DNA of 64,000 nt from Fulvivirga sp. M361 (lineage in GTDB: Bacteria > Bacteroidota > Bacteroidia > Cytophagales > Cyclobacteriaceae), in assembly GCF_007097395.1 (NCBI RefSeq), contig NZ_VKDC01000005.1, positions 1 through 64,000 of the forward strand. Direction: 5' to 3'. A program made the translations under genes and the position numbers. A model generated the notes under the pieces. It was not told the origin of the DNA and searched no databases. It was given only the letters and a program-made list of their open reading frames with translations. How positions within the stretch are numbered: the first letter of the stretch is position 1; every line of letters starts with the position of its first letter. Below are positions 27,118-35,507 of this stretch, piece by piece.

Positions 27118-28494
27118 CTAAATACTTATGTCGTAAGCTTTCAGTTTATTGTATAAGGTTTTCCTATCGATGTTCAGCGCTTTGGCTGCTTTTGTCTTAT
27201 TATAGCCTGCTTTTTTAAGCGCATCCAGGATCACCGCTCTCTGTGCATTTTTTGCGGCACCTTTCAGATTTTCATCTCCCTCATTTCTAACTGAGTCAGA
27301 CACCGACATCTGCATGAATTCAGGATGCACTAATTCTTCCGGCAAATGCTCAGGTTTTATCACATCCTGGTCACAAAGTAACACCGCTCTTTTTATTACA
27401 TTTTGTAGTTCCCTTAAGTTTCCATGCCAATAATACGAGGTCAGCTTATCCTGAGTTGCCTTACTAAAAGATTGAACATTTTTGTCCAATGAGTCATTAG
27501 CCACTTTCAAGAAATGTTCTGCAAAAACAAGGACATCCTCCGGGCGCTCTCTTAATGGGCTAAGTTCAATTTTAAACTCGTTCAGTCGATGATAAATATC
27601 TTCTCTGAATTTATGATCGCGTACCGCCTCCCGAAGATTTTCATTAGTAGCGACAATGACACGCACATCAATGGATATATCTTTATTACTTCCCAGTCTT
27701 TTAATTTTTCTTTCCTGTAAAACTCGTAATAATTTTATCTGATTGTCATAAGACAAATTACCGATCTCATCCAAAAATAAAGTGCCGCCATCAGCTACTT
27801 CAAAACTACCTTGTTTATCCGCCAGCGCACCGGTAAAGGCACCTTTCATATGCCCAAATAACTCAGACCCCGCCAGGTCTTTGGGGATGGCCCCACAATC
27901 AATCGCGACAAAAGGTTTGTCGGAACGTTTGCTCTTTTCATGGACTGCCTTGGCTATAAATTCCTTTCCCGTACCTGTTTCACCCATTATGATCACTGAC
28001 ATATCAGTAGGTGCGATCAGGTCCACATGTTTTTGAACCTGTTCAGCCTGAGGACTATGACCGTAGATAAATTTCTTTCTATTTGCCGTGTTTGGCCTTT
28101 TCTTTGTCTCTTTCGATTTGGCGATAATTACCTGCTCCGAATTAATGGCCTCTTTAATTTTCAAAAGAATTTCATCAGGATACAATGGCTTGGTTACGTA
28201 GTCATATGCTCCGTGGCGAAGCGCTTCAACGGCAATTTTAATATCGGAATATCCTGTAATGATAATGACCGCAGTATTGGGATTTAGGATTTTGATCTTA
28301 CGCAAGAGCTCCACACCATTGGCATCCGGAAGCTTATAATCGGACAACACGAGATCATACTGATTCACCTTCAATAATTTTAAGGCTTCATCACCAGTAA
28401 TGGCTGATTCCGCCTCAAAGCCGTTTTTGGTGAGAAATCTTACCAGTAAACGACATATATCCTTGTCATCGTCTATAATCAAAATTTTATTCAT
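27118..28494 (-). CDS. NtrC-family sigma54-dependent response regulator
   Basis: 458 residues from the ATG at 28492-28494; a TTG three codons upstream is less likely. The receiver (1-120) has D8-D10 and phospho-acceptor D52. The AAA+ domain (about 147-375) has Walker A GETGTGKEF, the GAFTGA loop that contacts sigma54 (GHMKGAFTGALADKQG), Walker B GTLFLDEIG and the arginine region FREDIYHRL. A Fis-type helix-turn-helix ends the protein (NKTKAAKALNIDRKTLYNKL). All residues needed for sigma54 activation are present. It is the natural candidate to act on the -24/-12 elements seen before several small stress genes in this window. Confidence 0.96.
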   Translation of the reverse strand: MNKILIIDDDKDICRLLVRFLTKNGFEAESAITGDEALKLLKVNQYDLVLSDYKLPDANGVELLRKIKILNPNTAVIIITGYSDIKIAVEALRHGAYDYVTKPLYPDEILLKIKEAINSEQVIIAKSKETKKRPNTANRKKFIYGHSPQAEQVQKHVDLIAPTDMSVIIMGETGTGKEFIAKAVHEKSKRSDKPFVAIDCGAIPKDLAGSELFGHMKGAFTGALADKQGSFEVADGGTLFLDEIGNLSYDNQIKLLRVLQERKIKRLGSNKDISIDVRVIVATNENLREAVRDHKFREDIYHRLNEFKIELSPLRERPEDVLVFAEHFLKVANDSLDKNVQSFSKATQDKLTSYYWHGNLRELQNVIKRAVLLCDQDVIKPEHLPEELVHPEFMQMSVSDSVRNEGDENLKGAAKNAQRAVILDALKKAGYNKTKAAKALNIDRKTLYNKLKAYDISI

Positions 28495-28514
28495 GCCGCT
28501 CAATTATCGTTAAT

Positions 28515-28874
28515 TTAGATGTCCGTATCCATACTGTCTATTATCTCCTTGATCATTTTCTTGGAAAAAGGCTTTCCCAGAAATTGAAAGACCCCTAATT
28601 CGAAGGCCTTTTTATGCTCTGACTTAGTATCATAGGCACTAATCACCACTATTTTGACATGTTCATTTTTGGCCTTTAAAGTAGGAATGATCTCCAACCC
28701 GTTGCCATCAGGCAGATTGATATCTAAAAACACTATATTATGCTCATCCGGATTGAACATGTTCAATCCTTCGTAAAGCGAATGTGCTTTAAAAGATCTA
28801 ATGCCTAATTTCTCCAATTGATAACTCAGCAACAAACAAATTTCTTTCTCATCGTCCACTATCAAGGCCTTCAT
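28515..28874 (-). CDS. Stand-alone receiver response regulator
   Basis: 119 residues from the ATG at 28872-28874; GTG two codons upstream is possible. CheY-like: D7/D8 (ALIVDDEKE), D51 (IVFLDINLPDGNG), S/T in VVISAYDT and K in LGKPFSKKMI. There is no output domain. It lies about 20 bp before the NtrC-type gene and belongs to the operon. It could be a phosphate relay or sink between the kinases and the activator. Confidence 0.92.
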   Translation of the reverse strand: MKALIVDDEKEICLLLSYQLEKLGIRSFKAHSLYEGLNMFNPDEHNIVFLDINLPDGNGLEIIPTLKAKNEHVKIVVISAYDTKSEHKKAFELGVFQFLGKPFSKKMIKEIIDSMDTDI

Positions 28875-28893
28875 AAACACTGGTTGTTTAGGT

Positions 28894-29082
28894 TTAACGG
28901 ATTATGCGTTTCTTTCTAAGTTTATCATAGCGTTGCATAAATTGGGCAAGCCTTTCATCGTACATCTCGGAATCCACTTTAGTAAAGAAAAGTCCAAACA
29001 ATATTCTTATTGTTAATAGGAAAACCATAAAAACAGTTATGGTGGTCGCACTCATTTTAAGTAAAGTTATTAATAAGTCCAT
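28894..29082 (-). CDS. Small membrane protein heading the signalling operon
   Basis: 62 residues with one membrane helix (about 7-33: LLKMSATTITVFMVFLLTIRILFGLFF), then a basic amphipathic tail (YDERLAQFMQRYDKLRKKRIIR). No family is recognised. It is the first gene of the operon, about 20 bp before the receiver gene, with ATG at 29080-29082. Position suggests a membrane anchor or accessory sensor for the phosphorelay; that is inference only. Confidence 0.7.
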   Translation of the reverse strand: MDLLITLLKMSATTITVFMVFLLTIRILFGLFFTKVDSEMYDERLAQFMQRYDKLRKKRIIR

Positions 29083-29174
29083 GTGTTAATGTTTTACCTC
29101 TATCTATGGCATAATCATGCCAATACCCGTTTGTAGTCTTAAAAGTTACAAGATCTGAAAAAGTGTGGATTTTT

Positions 29175-29192
29175 TTCTACAATAATGTAGAA
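29175..29192. promoter_or_regulatory. TTCTACA-ATAA-TGTAGAA palindrome between the signalling operon and lmo0937-like gene
   Basis: A perfect 7-bp inverted repeat with a four-base centre, preceded by a T-run. It is 105 bp upstream of the -24 element of the plus-strand micro-gene and about 90 bp from the operon's first start codon, so it could serve both. It is the clearest example of the TTCTACA element in the window. Confidence 0.6.
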
Positions 29193-29286
29193 TACTTAAA
29201 ATATCAATCAACAATATTTTATGAGCAAAAGGCATTTAATGACGAATATTGAACGTTTTTGACTCAAAACCAAGCATCATCTACTG

Positions 29287-29303
29287 TTGGAGACTTCTTT
29301 GAT
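29287..29303 (+). promoter_or_regulatory. sigma54-like -24/-12 element of the lmo0937-like gene
   Basis: TTGGAGACTTCTTTGAT has TTGG, seven bases, then TTTGAT, identical in layout to 19660-19676. The start codon is at 29330. Confidence 0.5.
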
Positions 29304-29329
29304 ATACTGGTGTAAAAAAACATGATACT

Positions 29330-29482
29330 ATGAGCAATTTACTTTACTTGATCGCAGTAATATTAGTTATTGGCTGGTTACTTGGTTTCTTCTATTTCAG
29401 TGTGGGTGGAATTATACACGTGTTGTTGGTTATCGCTGTTATCGCTATCTTATTTCGCTTGATAAGTGGTAGAAAGATTTAG
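29330..29482 (+). CDS. lmo0937-like membrane micro-protein
   Basis: 50 residues: MSNLLYLIAVILVIGWLLGF followed by FYFSVGGIIHVLLVIAVIAIL and a short basic tail. Two membrane helices around a conserved GGxxH turn match the lmo0937 family of ~50-residue membrane peptides. The gene is divergent from the signalling operon, has its own terminator, and carries both the palindrome and a -24/-12-like element. It is a likely stress-induced envelope peptide; its biochemical role is unknown. Confidence 0.85.
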   Translation: MSNLLYLIAVILVIGWLLGFFYFSVGGIIHVLLVIAVIAILFRLISGRKI

Positions 29483-29508
29483 CGTACCTTATCAACCTTC
29501 CGCTAATC

Positions 29509-29543
29509 ACCTGCCTGATGCACTTTGCGCCGGCAGGTTTTTT
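29509..29543 (+). terminator. Rho-independent terminator after the lmo0937-like gene
   Basis: ACCTGCC (29509-29515) pairs with GGCAGGT (29532-29538), followed by a run of six T. The minus-strand EEP gene ends immediately beyond. Confidence 0.8.
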
Positions 29544-30609
29544 ATTCCATTATCTTATCCAGTTTCTCTTCTGCTTCACGCTTATCTTCCTCCGAAAAAT
29601 CATCGGTCTCTCCATTAGTCAGGTGACCAATTACCGGCTCAAGGCTTAACTCTATATACATTGGAAAATGGTCTGACCCAACATGTTGGGCGCGTTCAAT
29701 GCGCTTGATCAAAAAGTGTGACGAATGGAACACATGGTCCAATGGCCATCGGAACAACCTGTATTTTGCATGAAAGGTATTAAAAAAACCACGACCTATA
29801 CGCGGATCCAGCAATCCGCTTAATCGTTGAAAAAGTCGTGTAGTATGCGACCAGGCCACGTCATTCAGGTCTCCCGCCACGATCACCGGATAATTGGATT
29901 TGGCAGCTTCTTTTCCGATTAAGATCAACTCAACGTCCCTTTCGGTAGACCGGTGGTTTTCCGTGGGGCTTGGAGGTTCAGGGTGGACCACGTAGAGATG
30001 GATAAGTTGTCCATTTCGTAGTTTTAACTTCGCACTGATCGAAGGTATCTCGTCTGAGACTAAAAAGTCAATGGAATGCTCCACGATTTCCAGCCGGGTA
30101 TAAAGCAACATTCCATAAGTATTATCTAAAGGATGTTTTATGGCATATGGATACATCTTTTCCAAAGATGACAGACCGTCCTCCCACTTCTTATCTGTTT
30201 CTAATGCAATCAGCACATCAGGATTATATTTTTTAACCTCTCGTATAAGACGGTCATATTCGGTATTATACATGTAAACATTAGCCTCCATAATGGCAAT
30301 ATGTTGCTCATTCTCCACACCTGACCAACTTTTCGACTGCTTCGCTGCCCATTTGGTGTAGGGATAAATGATAACGGCCTGATATATCAAGGTGATCATA
30401 CCTAATACGGCTATAAACCATTCCTGCCATACTGACCAGGAATTGGTGGCTAATGTGCCCAACAAAAAGCATAAAGTAACTGCTGTCGTCTGAATGTGGG
30501 GAAAATCCGACATCCTTATCCACCAGTCGTCTTTGCGTATGAGCTGAAGCCCGGTAAAGGCTATAGCCACGATTAACCCACTCTGAAAAACAATATTAAG
30601 TACAAACAT
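29542..30609 (-). CDS. Membrane-anchored endonuclease/exonuclease/phosphatase family protein
   Basis: 355 residues. Two to three N-terminal membrane helices (about 3-20, 40-58 and 66-84) are followed by an EEP catalytic domain. Motifs: metal-binding E in DVLIALETDKKWEDGL, the catalytic H in LYVVHPEPP, DxN in VIVAGDLNDVAWSHTT and the terminal SDH in VGSDHFPMYIEL. The substrate could be a phospholipid, phosphodiester or nucleic acid; the anchored form common in Bacteroidota is uncharacterised. It is divergent from the AsmA-like gene, with a 31-bp gap. Confidence 0.88.
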   Translation of the reverse strand: MFVLNIVFQSGLIVAIAFTGLQLIRKDDWWIRMSDFPHIQTTAVTLCFLLGTLATNSWSVWQEWFIAVLGMITLIYQAVIIYPYTKWAAKQSKSWSGVENEQHIAIMEANVYMYNTEYDRLIREVKKYNPDVLIALETDKKWEDGLSSLEKMYPYAIKHPLDNTYGMLLYTRLEIVEHSIDFLVSDEIPSISAKLKLRNGQLIHLYVVHPEPPSPTENHRSTERDVELILIGKEAAKSNYPVIVAGDLNDVAWSHTTRLFQRLSGLLDPRIGRGFFNTFHAKYRLFRWPLDHVFHSSHFLIKRIERAQHVGSDHFPMYIELSLEPVIGHLTNGETDDFSEEDKREAEEKLDKIME

Positions 30610-30640
30610 AACGGGGCATTATTATTGGGTAGGTATCATT

Positions 30641-32206
30641 ATGAAATCGAAATTTAATATAGCCATTACATTGATAATAAGTCTTGTTTTAATAGGTCTT
30701 ATTGCCTCTCTAAAGGCAGAATCGTTTTTAAAAGGTTATTTGTCTTCTCATATTCAAAAGCTGAGCCAGGATCATTATGAGTTGACCATCGACAAGCTTG
30801 ACATCTCCCTGGTCCCATTAGGATTTAAAGCACATAATCTGATCCTTAGCTCAACAGACAGCACGTACCTATCATTAGACAGTGGCCTGCATGTAATGCC
30901 CACTATTGCATTTGGGGCGCTACATTTAAACAGGTTAAATTTATACGATATTTTATTCAGGAAAAAACTTACTGCTTCTGTACATGTAGCTCAAGCCCAT
31001 TTCAATTTAGTAACTAGAAATCATGCTGAAAAAACCGTTTCGCTTCAAAAAAAAGACAATGATACACAGTTCCTCTTCCGCGTACTAACCATTGAAGATG
31101 CTGAAGTGGAATATCGTGATACTTCAGCCTTACTATCCGCAAAATTCGATCTGGATATCACGGATATTTCATCAAAGTATATCAACAGATCACTCAGAAG
31201 ATCCCTGGCTCTTAAAGCCCGGCAGGTGGTCTATCACACCGGTAACGAGCTTTACAAAATCACTTGTGATACGATGACAGTGGATGCATACAAACGCACC
31301 ATTGCGTTGAACCATTTCAGTCTGAAAAATAAGGCTGATAAATATGAGTTGGGTCAATTACTAGGACATGAGGCCGACTGGTATGACCTGAAAGTCGACA
31401 AAATAAGTATCACGAATGACAAGCCTTTTTTTCAAAAAGACTCCTTGCAAATTGACAGCCTCACCATTAAAGGATTATCAGCCAATATATTCAGAGATAA
31501 AAGACTGCAGTTCCCTTCAATACCAAACAAAGCGCTTCCGCATGAATTGATTGAAAATATTTCGATGCCTTTGATGGTGAACTCCGTTTTGATGTCGGAG
31601 AGTGATATTACCTATGAAGAACATGTCAAAGGTTCCCCTAAAGCAGGTAGCGTCAGCTTTAGTGATCTGTCTGTTAAAGGAGAAGGTATTACCAATTTTT
31701 ACCCGGACTCCACTATTACATTAAATGCCTCCGCACTGCTAATGGGCAAAGGTTTGCTGGAGCTCCGTGTCAATATTCCCCAGGCCGGCGCCGGTCTGCC
31801 TTACGTTTTGTCCGGTTATATCCATGAACAACAAATGACTGCCCTGAACCCTATGCTGAATTACGTGGCTAAAGTAACATTGATTTCCGGCCAGCTTAAA
31901 ACATCGAGGTTCAACTTTACCCATGATGCACATACCTCCTCAGGAGAAATGCACCTGTTATACGATAATTTAAAAATGAAATTCATCAACCCTGCAGGTA
32001 GTTCGACTTTGGGGAAGCTGGATGAATCCATCAAAACATTTGTTGCCAATACATTGATCATCAAAAAATCCAACCTCGATGATAAGGACATGCGGGTCGG
32101 GATCATTGAATACGAAAGGGACCCGAAAAAATCTCTTTTCAACTTTTGGTGGAAATCATTATTAAGCGGTATCAAATCAAGTACCGGAATAAAAGAAGCA
32201 CAATAA
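30641..32206 (+). CDS. AsmA/DUF748-like periplasmic protein
   Basis: 521 residues with one N-terminal membrane anchor (ITLIISLVLIGLIASL), then repeating amphipathic beta-strands of the kind that make the hydrophobic groove of AsmA-like lipid-transfer proteins (YELTIDKLDISLVPLGFKAHNLIL, HLNRLNLYDILF). The last ~75 residues (LDESIKTFVANTLIIKKSNLDDK, EYERDPKKSLFNFWWKSLLSGIKSSTG) closely resemble the C-terminus of the 1362-residue protein at 47586-51674, so the two share a terminal module. A role in phospholipid or lipoprotein transport between membranes is inferred from fold. It converges with the DUF748 gene. Confidence 0.75.
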   Translation: MKSKFNIAITLIISLVLIGLIASLKAESFLKGYLSSHIQKLSQDHYELTIDKLDISLVPLGFKAHNLILSSTDSTYLSLDSGLHVMPTIAFGALHLNRLNLYDILFRKKLTASVHVAQAHFNLVTRNHAEKTVSLQKKDNDTQFLFRVLTIEDAEVEYRDTSALLSAKFDLDITDISSKYINRSLRRSLALKARQVVYHTGNELYKITCDTMTVDAYKRTIALNHFSLKNKADKYELGQLLGHEADWYDLKVDKISITNDKPFFQKDSLQIDSLTIKGLSANIFRDKRLQFPSIPNKALPHELIENISMPLMVNSVLMSESDITYEEHVKGSPKAGSVSFSDLSVKGEGITNFYPDSTITLNASALLMGKGLLELRVNIPQAGAGLPYVLSGYIHEQQMTALNPMLNYVAKVTLISGQLKTSRFNFTHDAHTSSGEMHLLYDNLKMKFINPAGSSTLGKLDESIKTFVANTLIIKKSNLDDKDMRVGIIEYERDPKKSLFNFWWKSLLSGIKSSTGIKEAQ

Positions 32207-32208
32207 CT

Positions 32209-33267
32209 TTATTCTTTTTCTTCCAAACTAAAATTTAATGTGTCATCCGTTTTTTTATCGAAAGCCTGGATGAAAGCATTGGAAAAGATATTCCAAAGGG
32301 CAGGAAAAACCTTTGTTTTAGGGTCTGTCAAATCGCCTTTAAAAGGCACTTTAGTAGCGAACTGATCGTTTTTCTGATTCTCAAAGATTTCCAATATTAA
32401 TCCCGCTACTGACTCCCAGATTAATTGCAAAGGTTCGTCTTTATCTTCTTTCCATTTTACTATTTTCAGATTACGGATAAGTGGTTTTACATACCCCGTT
32501 AACTGACTACTGTCTATAACGATCTCACTGTACAAATTAAACATACCCCTTTCCGCATCTAACTTACCATAAACCTGCAGGAAATCATTTAGAGCAGTAA
32601 GGTCAACCTGCTCAAATTTAACGTCAATGTCCATATCCGGCACTTTTTTTAATAGGTTCATTCGACCTTCGGCTGTAAGTTTTCCACTGCCAATAGAAGT
32701 AGCAGAAACTGTTAATTGAGAGGGTAAAGTTTCCTGATCAGCACTGGCATTGGTTAGGTTAGTCGCTTGCAACGCTAAGTTATTAAGGTACAAATCGACT
32801 TTCGGCCTGCTTTGAAAATTTTTGAAGAAAATTTCCCCATTATCAATTCCTAATCTGTTGATCTGTACCGGAATAAGCTCCTTGAGTGGTTTAGTCCAAT
32901 CCACATCTTCTCCGTATTGAGATTGCGTCGTATCTTCTGCTTCAACAAAATTCAGTTGGGGATGGATCATGTCGATTTCTCCTACAATAGCACCATCAAA
33001 TAATGCACTCCACTGGAGGGACAGATCGATTCTATCCGCAGCAAAAAAAGGGACCTGAACTGAACTGTCAGCTTTGATAATGTATAAACTATCAATGGAG
33101 TAAGCTCCTTTATATAAATGAAGATCAACATCCGTTATTGCACCGTTGTATTCGGGAAGGTCTTTAAGAACCTGGTTCACATATCTAATAATACCATACG
33201 GCAAATAGATCCGGATGGCAATCAAAAGCAGTATCACCCCAAGTATAATTTTATATGGTTTTTTCAT
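32209..33267 (-). CDS. DUF748 domain-containing protein
   Basis: 352 residues. An N-terminal membrane anchor (IILGVILLLIAIRIYLPYGIIRYVN) precedes a beta-rich periplasmic region with the DUF748 pattern: DVDLHLYKGAYSIDSLYI, ADRIDLSLQWSALFDGAIVGEI, PVQINRLGIDNGEIFFKNF and NDFLQVYGKLDAERGMFNLYSEI. DUF748 proteins are part of the AsmA-like superfamily. Two bases after this start lies the end of the YihY gene on the same strand, so they are co-transcribed. A role in envelope lipid homeostasis is inferred. Confidence 0.85.
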   Translation of the reverse strand: MKKPYKIILGVILLLIAIRIYLPYGIIRYVNQVLKDLPEYNGAITDVDLHLYKGAYSIDSLYIIKADSSVQVPFFAADRIDLSLQWSALFDGAIVGEIDMIHPQLNFVEAEDTTQSQYGEDVDWTKPLKELIPVQINRLGIDNGEIFFKNFQSRPKVDLYLNNLALQATNLTNASADQETLPSQLTVSATSIGSGKLTAEGRMNLLKKVPDMDIDVKFEQVDLTALNDFLQVYGKLDAERGMFNLYSEIVIDSSQLTGYVKPLIRNLKIVKWKEDKDEPLQLIWESVAGLILEIFENQKNDQFATKVPFKGDLTDPKTKVFPALWNIFSNAFIQAFDKKTDDTLNFSLEEKE

Positions 33268-33269
33268 TG

Positions 33270-34199
33270 TTATTCTATCTTAGTAACAGACTCATGTCCT
33301 TTTTCAATCTCCTGCACTTTTACAGCTACCGCACCGTCGTTTGGACGGATGCTTCTACCTTTCAACTGGTTATAAGTAAAGGTGAATTGAGCGCCATACA
33401 GCACTATAAGTACCGAATAATATACCCACGCCAATAAAGCTACCAACGAACCTGCCGCACCATAAGCATCTCCGAGATTGCTGGTGCTTAAATAGTAGCC
33501 GATCAGGTATTTTCCGGTTATAAATAAGGCAGTGGTGACAATAGCCCCTGTCCAAACATGCTTCCACCTCACTTCTGCATCCGGCAGCACTTTAAAGATC
33601 AATGCAAACACCAATGTGATCAAAACAAGTGAAATTCCTACGTTTATAATCCATACCAGGTAGTAGGATGACCCGGCCAGTATGCCGGACATCGCTTCTT
33701 TTAAAATAGCGATCATCGTGTCCGCCATGAGGGAAACCAATAACAAAAAACCAATGGAGGCCACCATGGCCAGTGAAAGCAATCGGTTGGTCACAAATTT
33801 TAGGATCTCTTTATCGGGCTTGGGTTTTATATTCCAAATGGTATTAACACTTTGCTGTAACGAAGCAAAAACGGTAGTAGCGCTGACCAGGAGTGTAACC
33901 ACCCCTACCATTTTCATTACAAACGACTCTGCTGAGAAAAATGCTTTATTCATGAGCGTCTCGATCTGAGTAGCGCTGTTACTCCCCATCAGAAGCGTTA
34001 CCTGGTTAAGTAACTCTGTTCTGACCGCCTCCCGCTCATAAAAACTCCCGGCTACCATTACTGCGATAATTGCAATGCCGGGCATTGAAAAAATAGTATA
34101 ATATGCAATTGCTGCGCTATGCCTGAAGGGGTTGTTTTCAAAAAAAGCCTCAAATGACTTCCTGATAAGCTGCCAAACTTGTTTTATTGATAATTCCAT
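33270..34199 (-). CDS. YihY/BrkB family inner-membrane protein
   Basis: 309 residues with six membrane helices. The family signature is clear: FFENNPFRHSAAIAYYTIFSMPGIAII (first helix), NTIWNIKP, VTNRLLSLAMVASIGFLLLVSL, WKHVWTGAIVTTALFITGKYLIGYYLS and YGAAGSLVALLAWVYYSVLIVLYGAQFTF. YihY proteins were once called RNase BN; recent family knowledge places them with AsmA-like proteins in envelope lipid transport, which suits the DUF748 gene two bases downstream and the TamB/AsmA genes nearby. Confidence 0.93.
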   Translation of the reverse strand: MELSIKQVWQLIRKSFEAFFENNPFRHSAAIAYYTIFSMPGIAIIAVMVAGSFYEREAVRTELLNQVTLLMGSNSATQIETLMNKAFFSAESFVMKMVGVVTLLVSATTVFASLQQSVNTIWNIKPKPDKEILKFVTNRLLSLAMVASIGFLLLVSLMADTMIAILKEAMSGILAGSSYYLVWIINVGISLVLITLVFALIFKVLPDAEVRWKHVWTGAIVTTALFITGKYLIGYYLSTSNLGDAYGAAGSLVALLAWVYYSVLIVLYGAQFTFTYNQLKGRSIRPNDGAVAVKVQEIEKGHESVTKIE

Positions 34200-34235
34200 A
34201 CACGTTACCTCTTTCTACAGTTGCTTTTACATGAC

Positions 34236-35315
34236 CTAATTCTTCGACTTACCCTGTGTCAGGCCATCCTGTTCATACAGGCTATTGCCCAGCAACATAC
34301 TGACCGGTTTTAAGTCATCAAAATAGCCACAGATCACTTTGAGGATGGCCGTCATGGGCAGAAAAAGTATCATGCCTGCCACACCCCATAAGTAGCCACC
34401 TACAATCAGTGAAATAATAGCTGCCAATGCATTTATGTTCAGGTTGCCCCCCACTATTTTGGGGCTTAGATAATTACTTTCAATCAACTGTATGAACCAG
34501 AAAGCCAGCATTACTCCCAGCGGGATCCAATATGAACTATGTGTCATTAATGCATAAAGTACGGGTATAAGAGCCCCCAGTGTAGTTCCCACATAAGGTA
34601 TAATAGCCAGCAATGCGGCCAAAAAGCCGAAAAAGAAGGCATGATCAATACCGAAAACAAGTAAAATAAGACTGTTAGCGGTGCCTAAAATACCGATCAT
34701 TATGCTCATACCGACTAAATAATGTTGCCCCACCTTTTGGATCTCTCCCAGCATTTTAGCTGTTTTCTCCTGGTTTGGAAGACTCGCAGCACTGACAGCA
34801 ACGTTTTTCAAACCACTCCGGTAAATTAATAGTAGAAAAGTATAGACCGTCACAGCCAGCACGCCGGATAGCAAGGCGGCAGTCCTGTTGAATGTGTTGG
34901 TCATGATATCCCCACCGGATTCTTCCACCCACTCCTGTGTACTATCTATGATGTCTGTGCTGTTTATATCAGGCACCAACGCTACCCTGTTATTAATAAA
35001 GTTGACAACACTCTCAAACAAGGTAACGAGCTTATGTTCAAAATCCGTAAACTCGCTCATCAGGGATATAATCTGAGTTGAGAATAAATAAAAGACCCCA
35101 AGAGTCAGCCCTATTATGGTTATCAAAGTAGCAAGAGCTGCCACTACACGGGACAGCCCCCACCTTTCCAGCCTGGAACAGATCGGGTATAAAATAAATG
35201 ACGATAACAGCGCCATCGTCATGGTTATTAGTATAGGCTTACCCAGGTAGATCAGCGCCAACAAAGCCGCTACGCAGGCGAAGATATAAAAGGTTTTACG
35301 GAAGTGAATTTGCAT
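34236..35315 (-). CDS. AI-2E family transporter (PerM/TqsA type)
   Basis: 359 residues from the ATG at 35315; a TTG-started extension to 35378 is less likely. It has about eight membrane helices with the family pattern LIYLGKPILITMTMALLSSFILYPICSRLERWGLSRVVAAL, a long periplasmic loop, and FFGFLAALLAIIPYVGTTLGALIPVLYAL and ESNYLSPKIVGGNLNINALAAIISLIVGGYLWGVAGMILFLPM. Most members are not autoinducer exporters, and their cargo is unknown. It is upstream of yihY in the same direction, 36 bp apart. Confidence 0.93.
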   Translation of the reverse strand: MQIHFRKTFYIFACVAALLALIYLGKPILITMTMALLSSFILYPICSRLERWGLSRVVAALATLITIIGLTLGVFYLFSTQIISLMSEFTDFEHKLVTLFESVVNFINNRVALVPDINSTDIIDSTQEWVEESGGDIMTNTFNRTAALLSGVLAVTVYTFLLLIYRSGLKNVAVSAASLPNQEKTAKMLGEIQKVGQHYLVGMSIMIGILGTANSLILLVFGIDHAFFFGFLAALLAIIPYVGTTLGALIPVLYALMTHSSYWIPLGVMLAFWFIQLIESNYLSPKIVGGNLNINALAAIISLIVGGYLWGVAGMILFLPMTAILKVICGYFDDLKPVSMLLGNSLYEQDGLTQGKSKN

Positions 35316-35507
35316 GTGGTTATAAATAAAACTAAGAGCTGTAAGGAAAAAATCGATCCAAATCGAAAGTATTCTCAATTTGAGTATTCAGAGCATTTTC
35401 CATCAGGCAAGCCTGAGATTGTGGGGAATATTTTCTACACTTTTTATTATACAACTGTTGCTTTCCATTGTTGCTATGCTTGTTAGCTGGTTTTTTCCTC
35501 TGGCACA

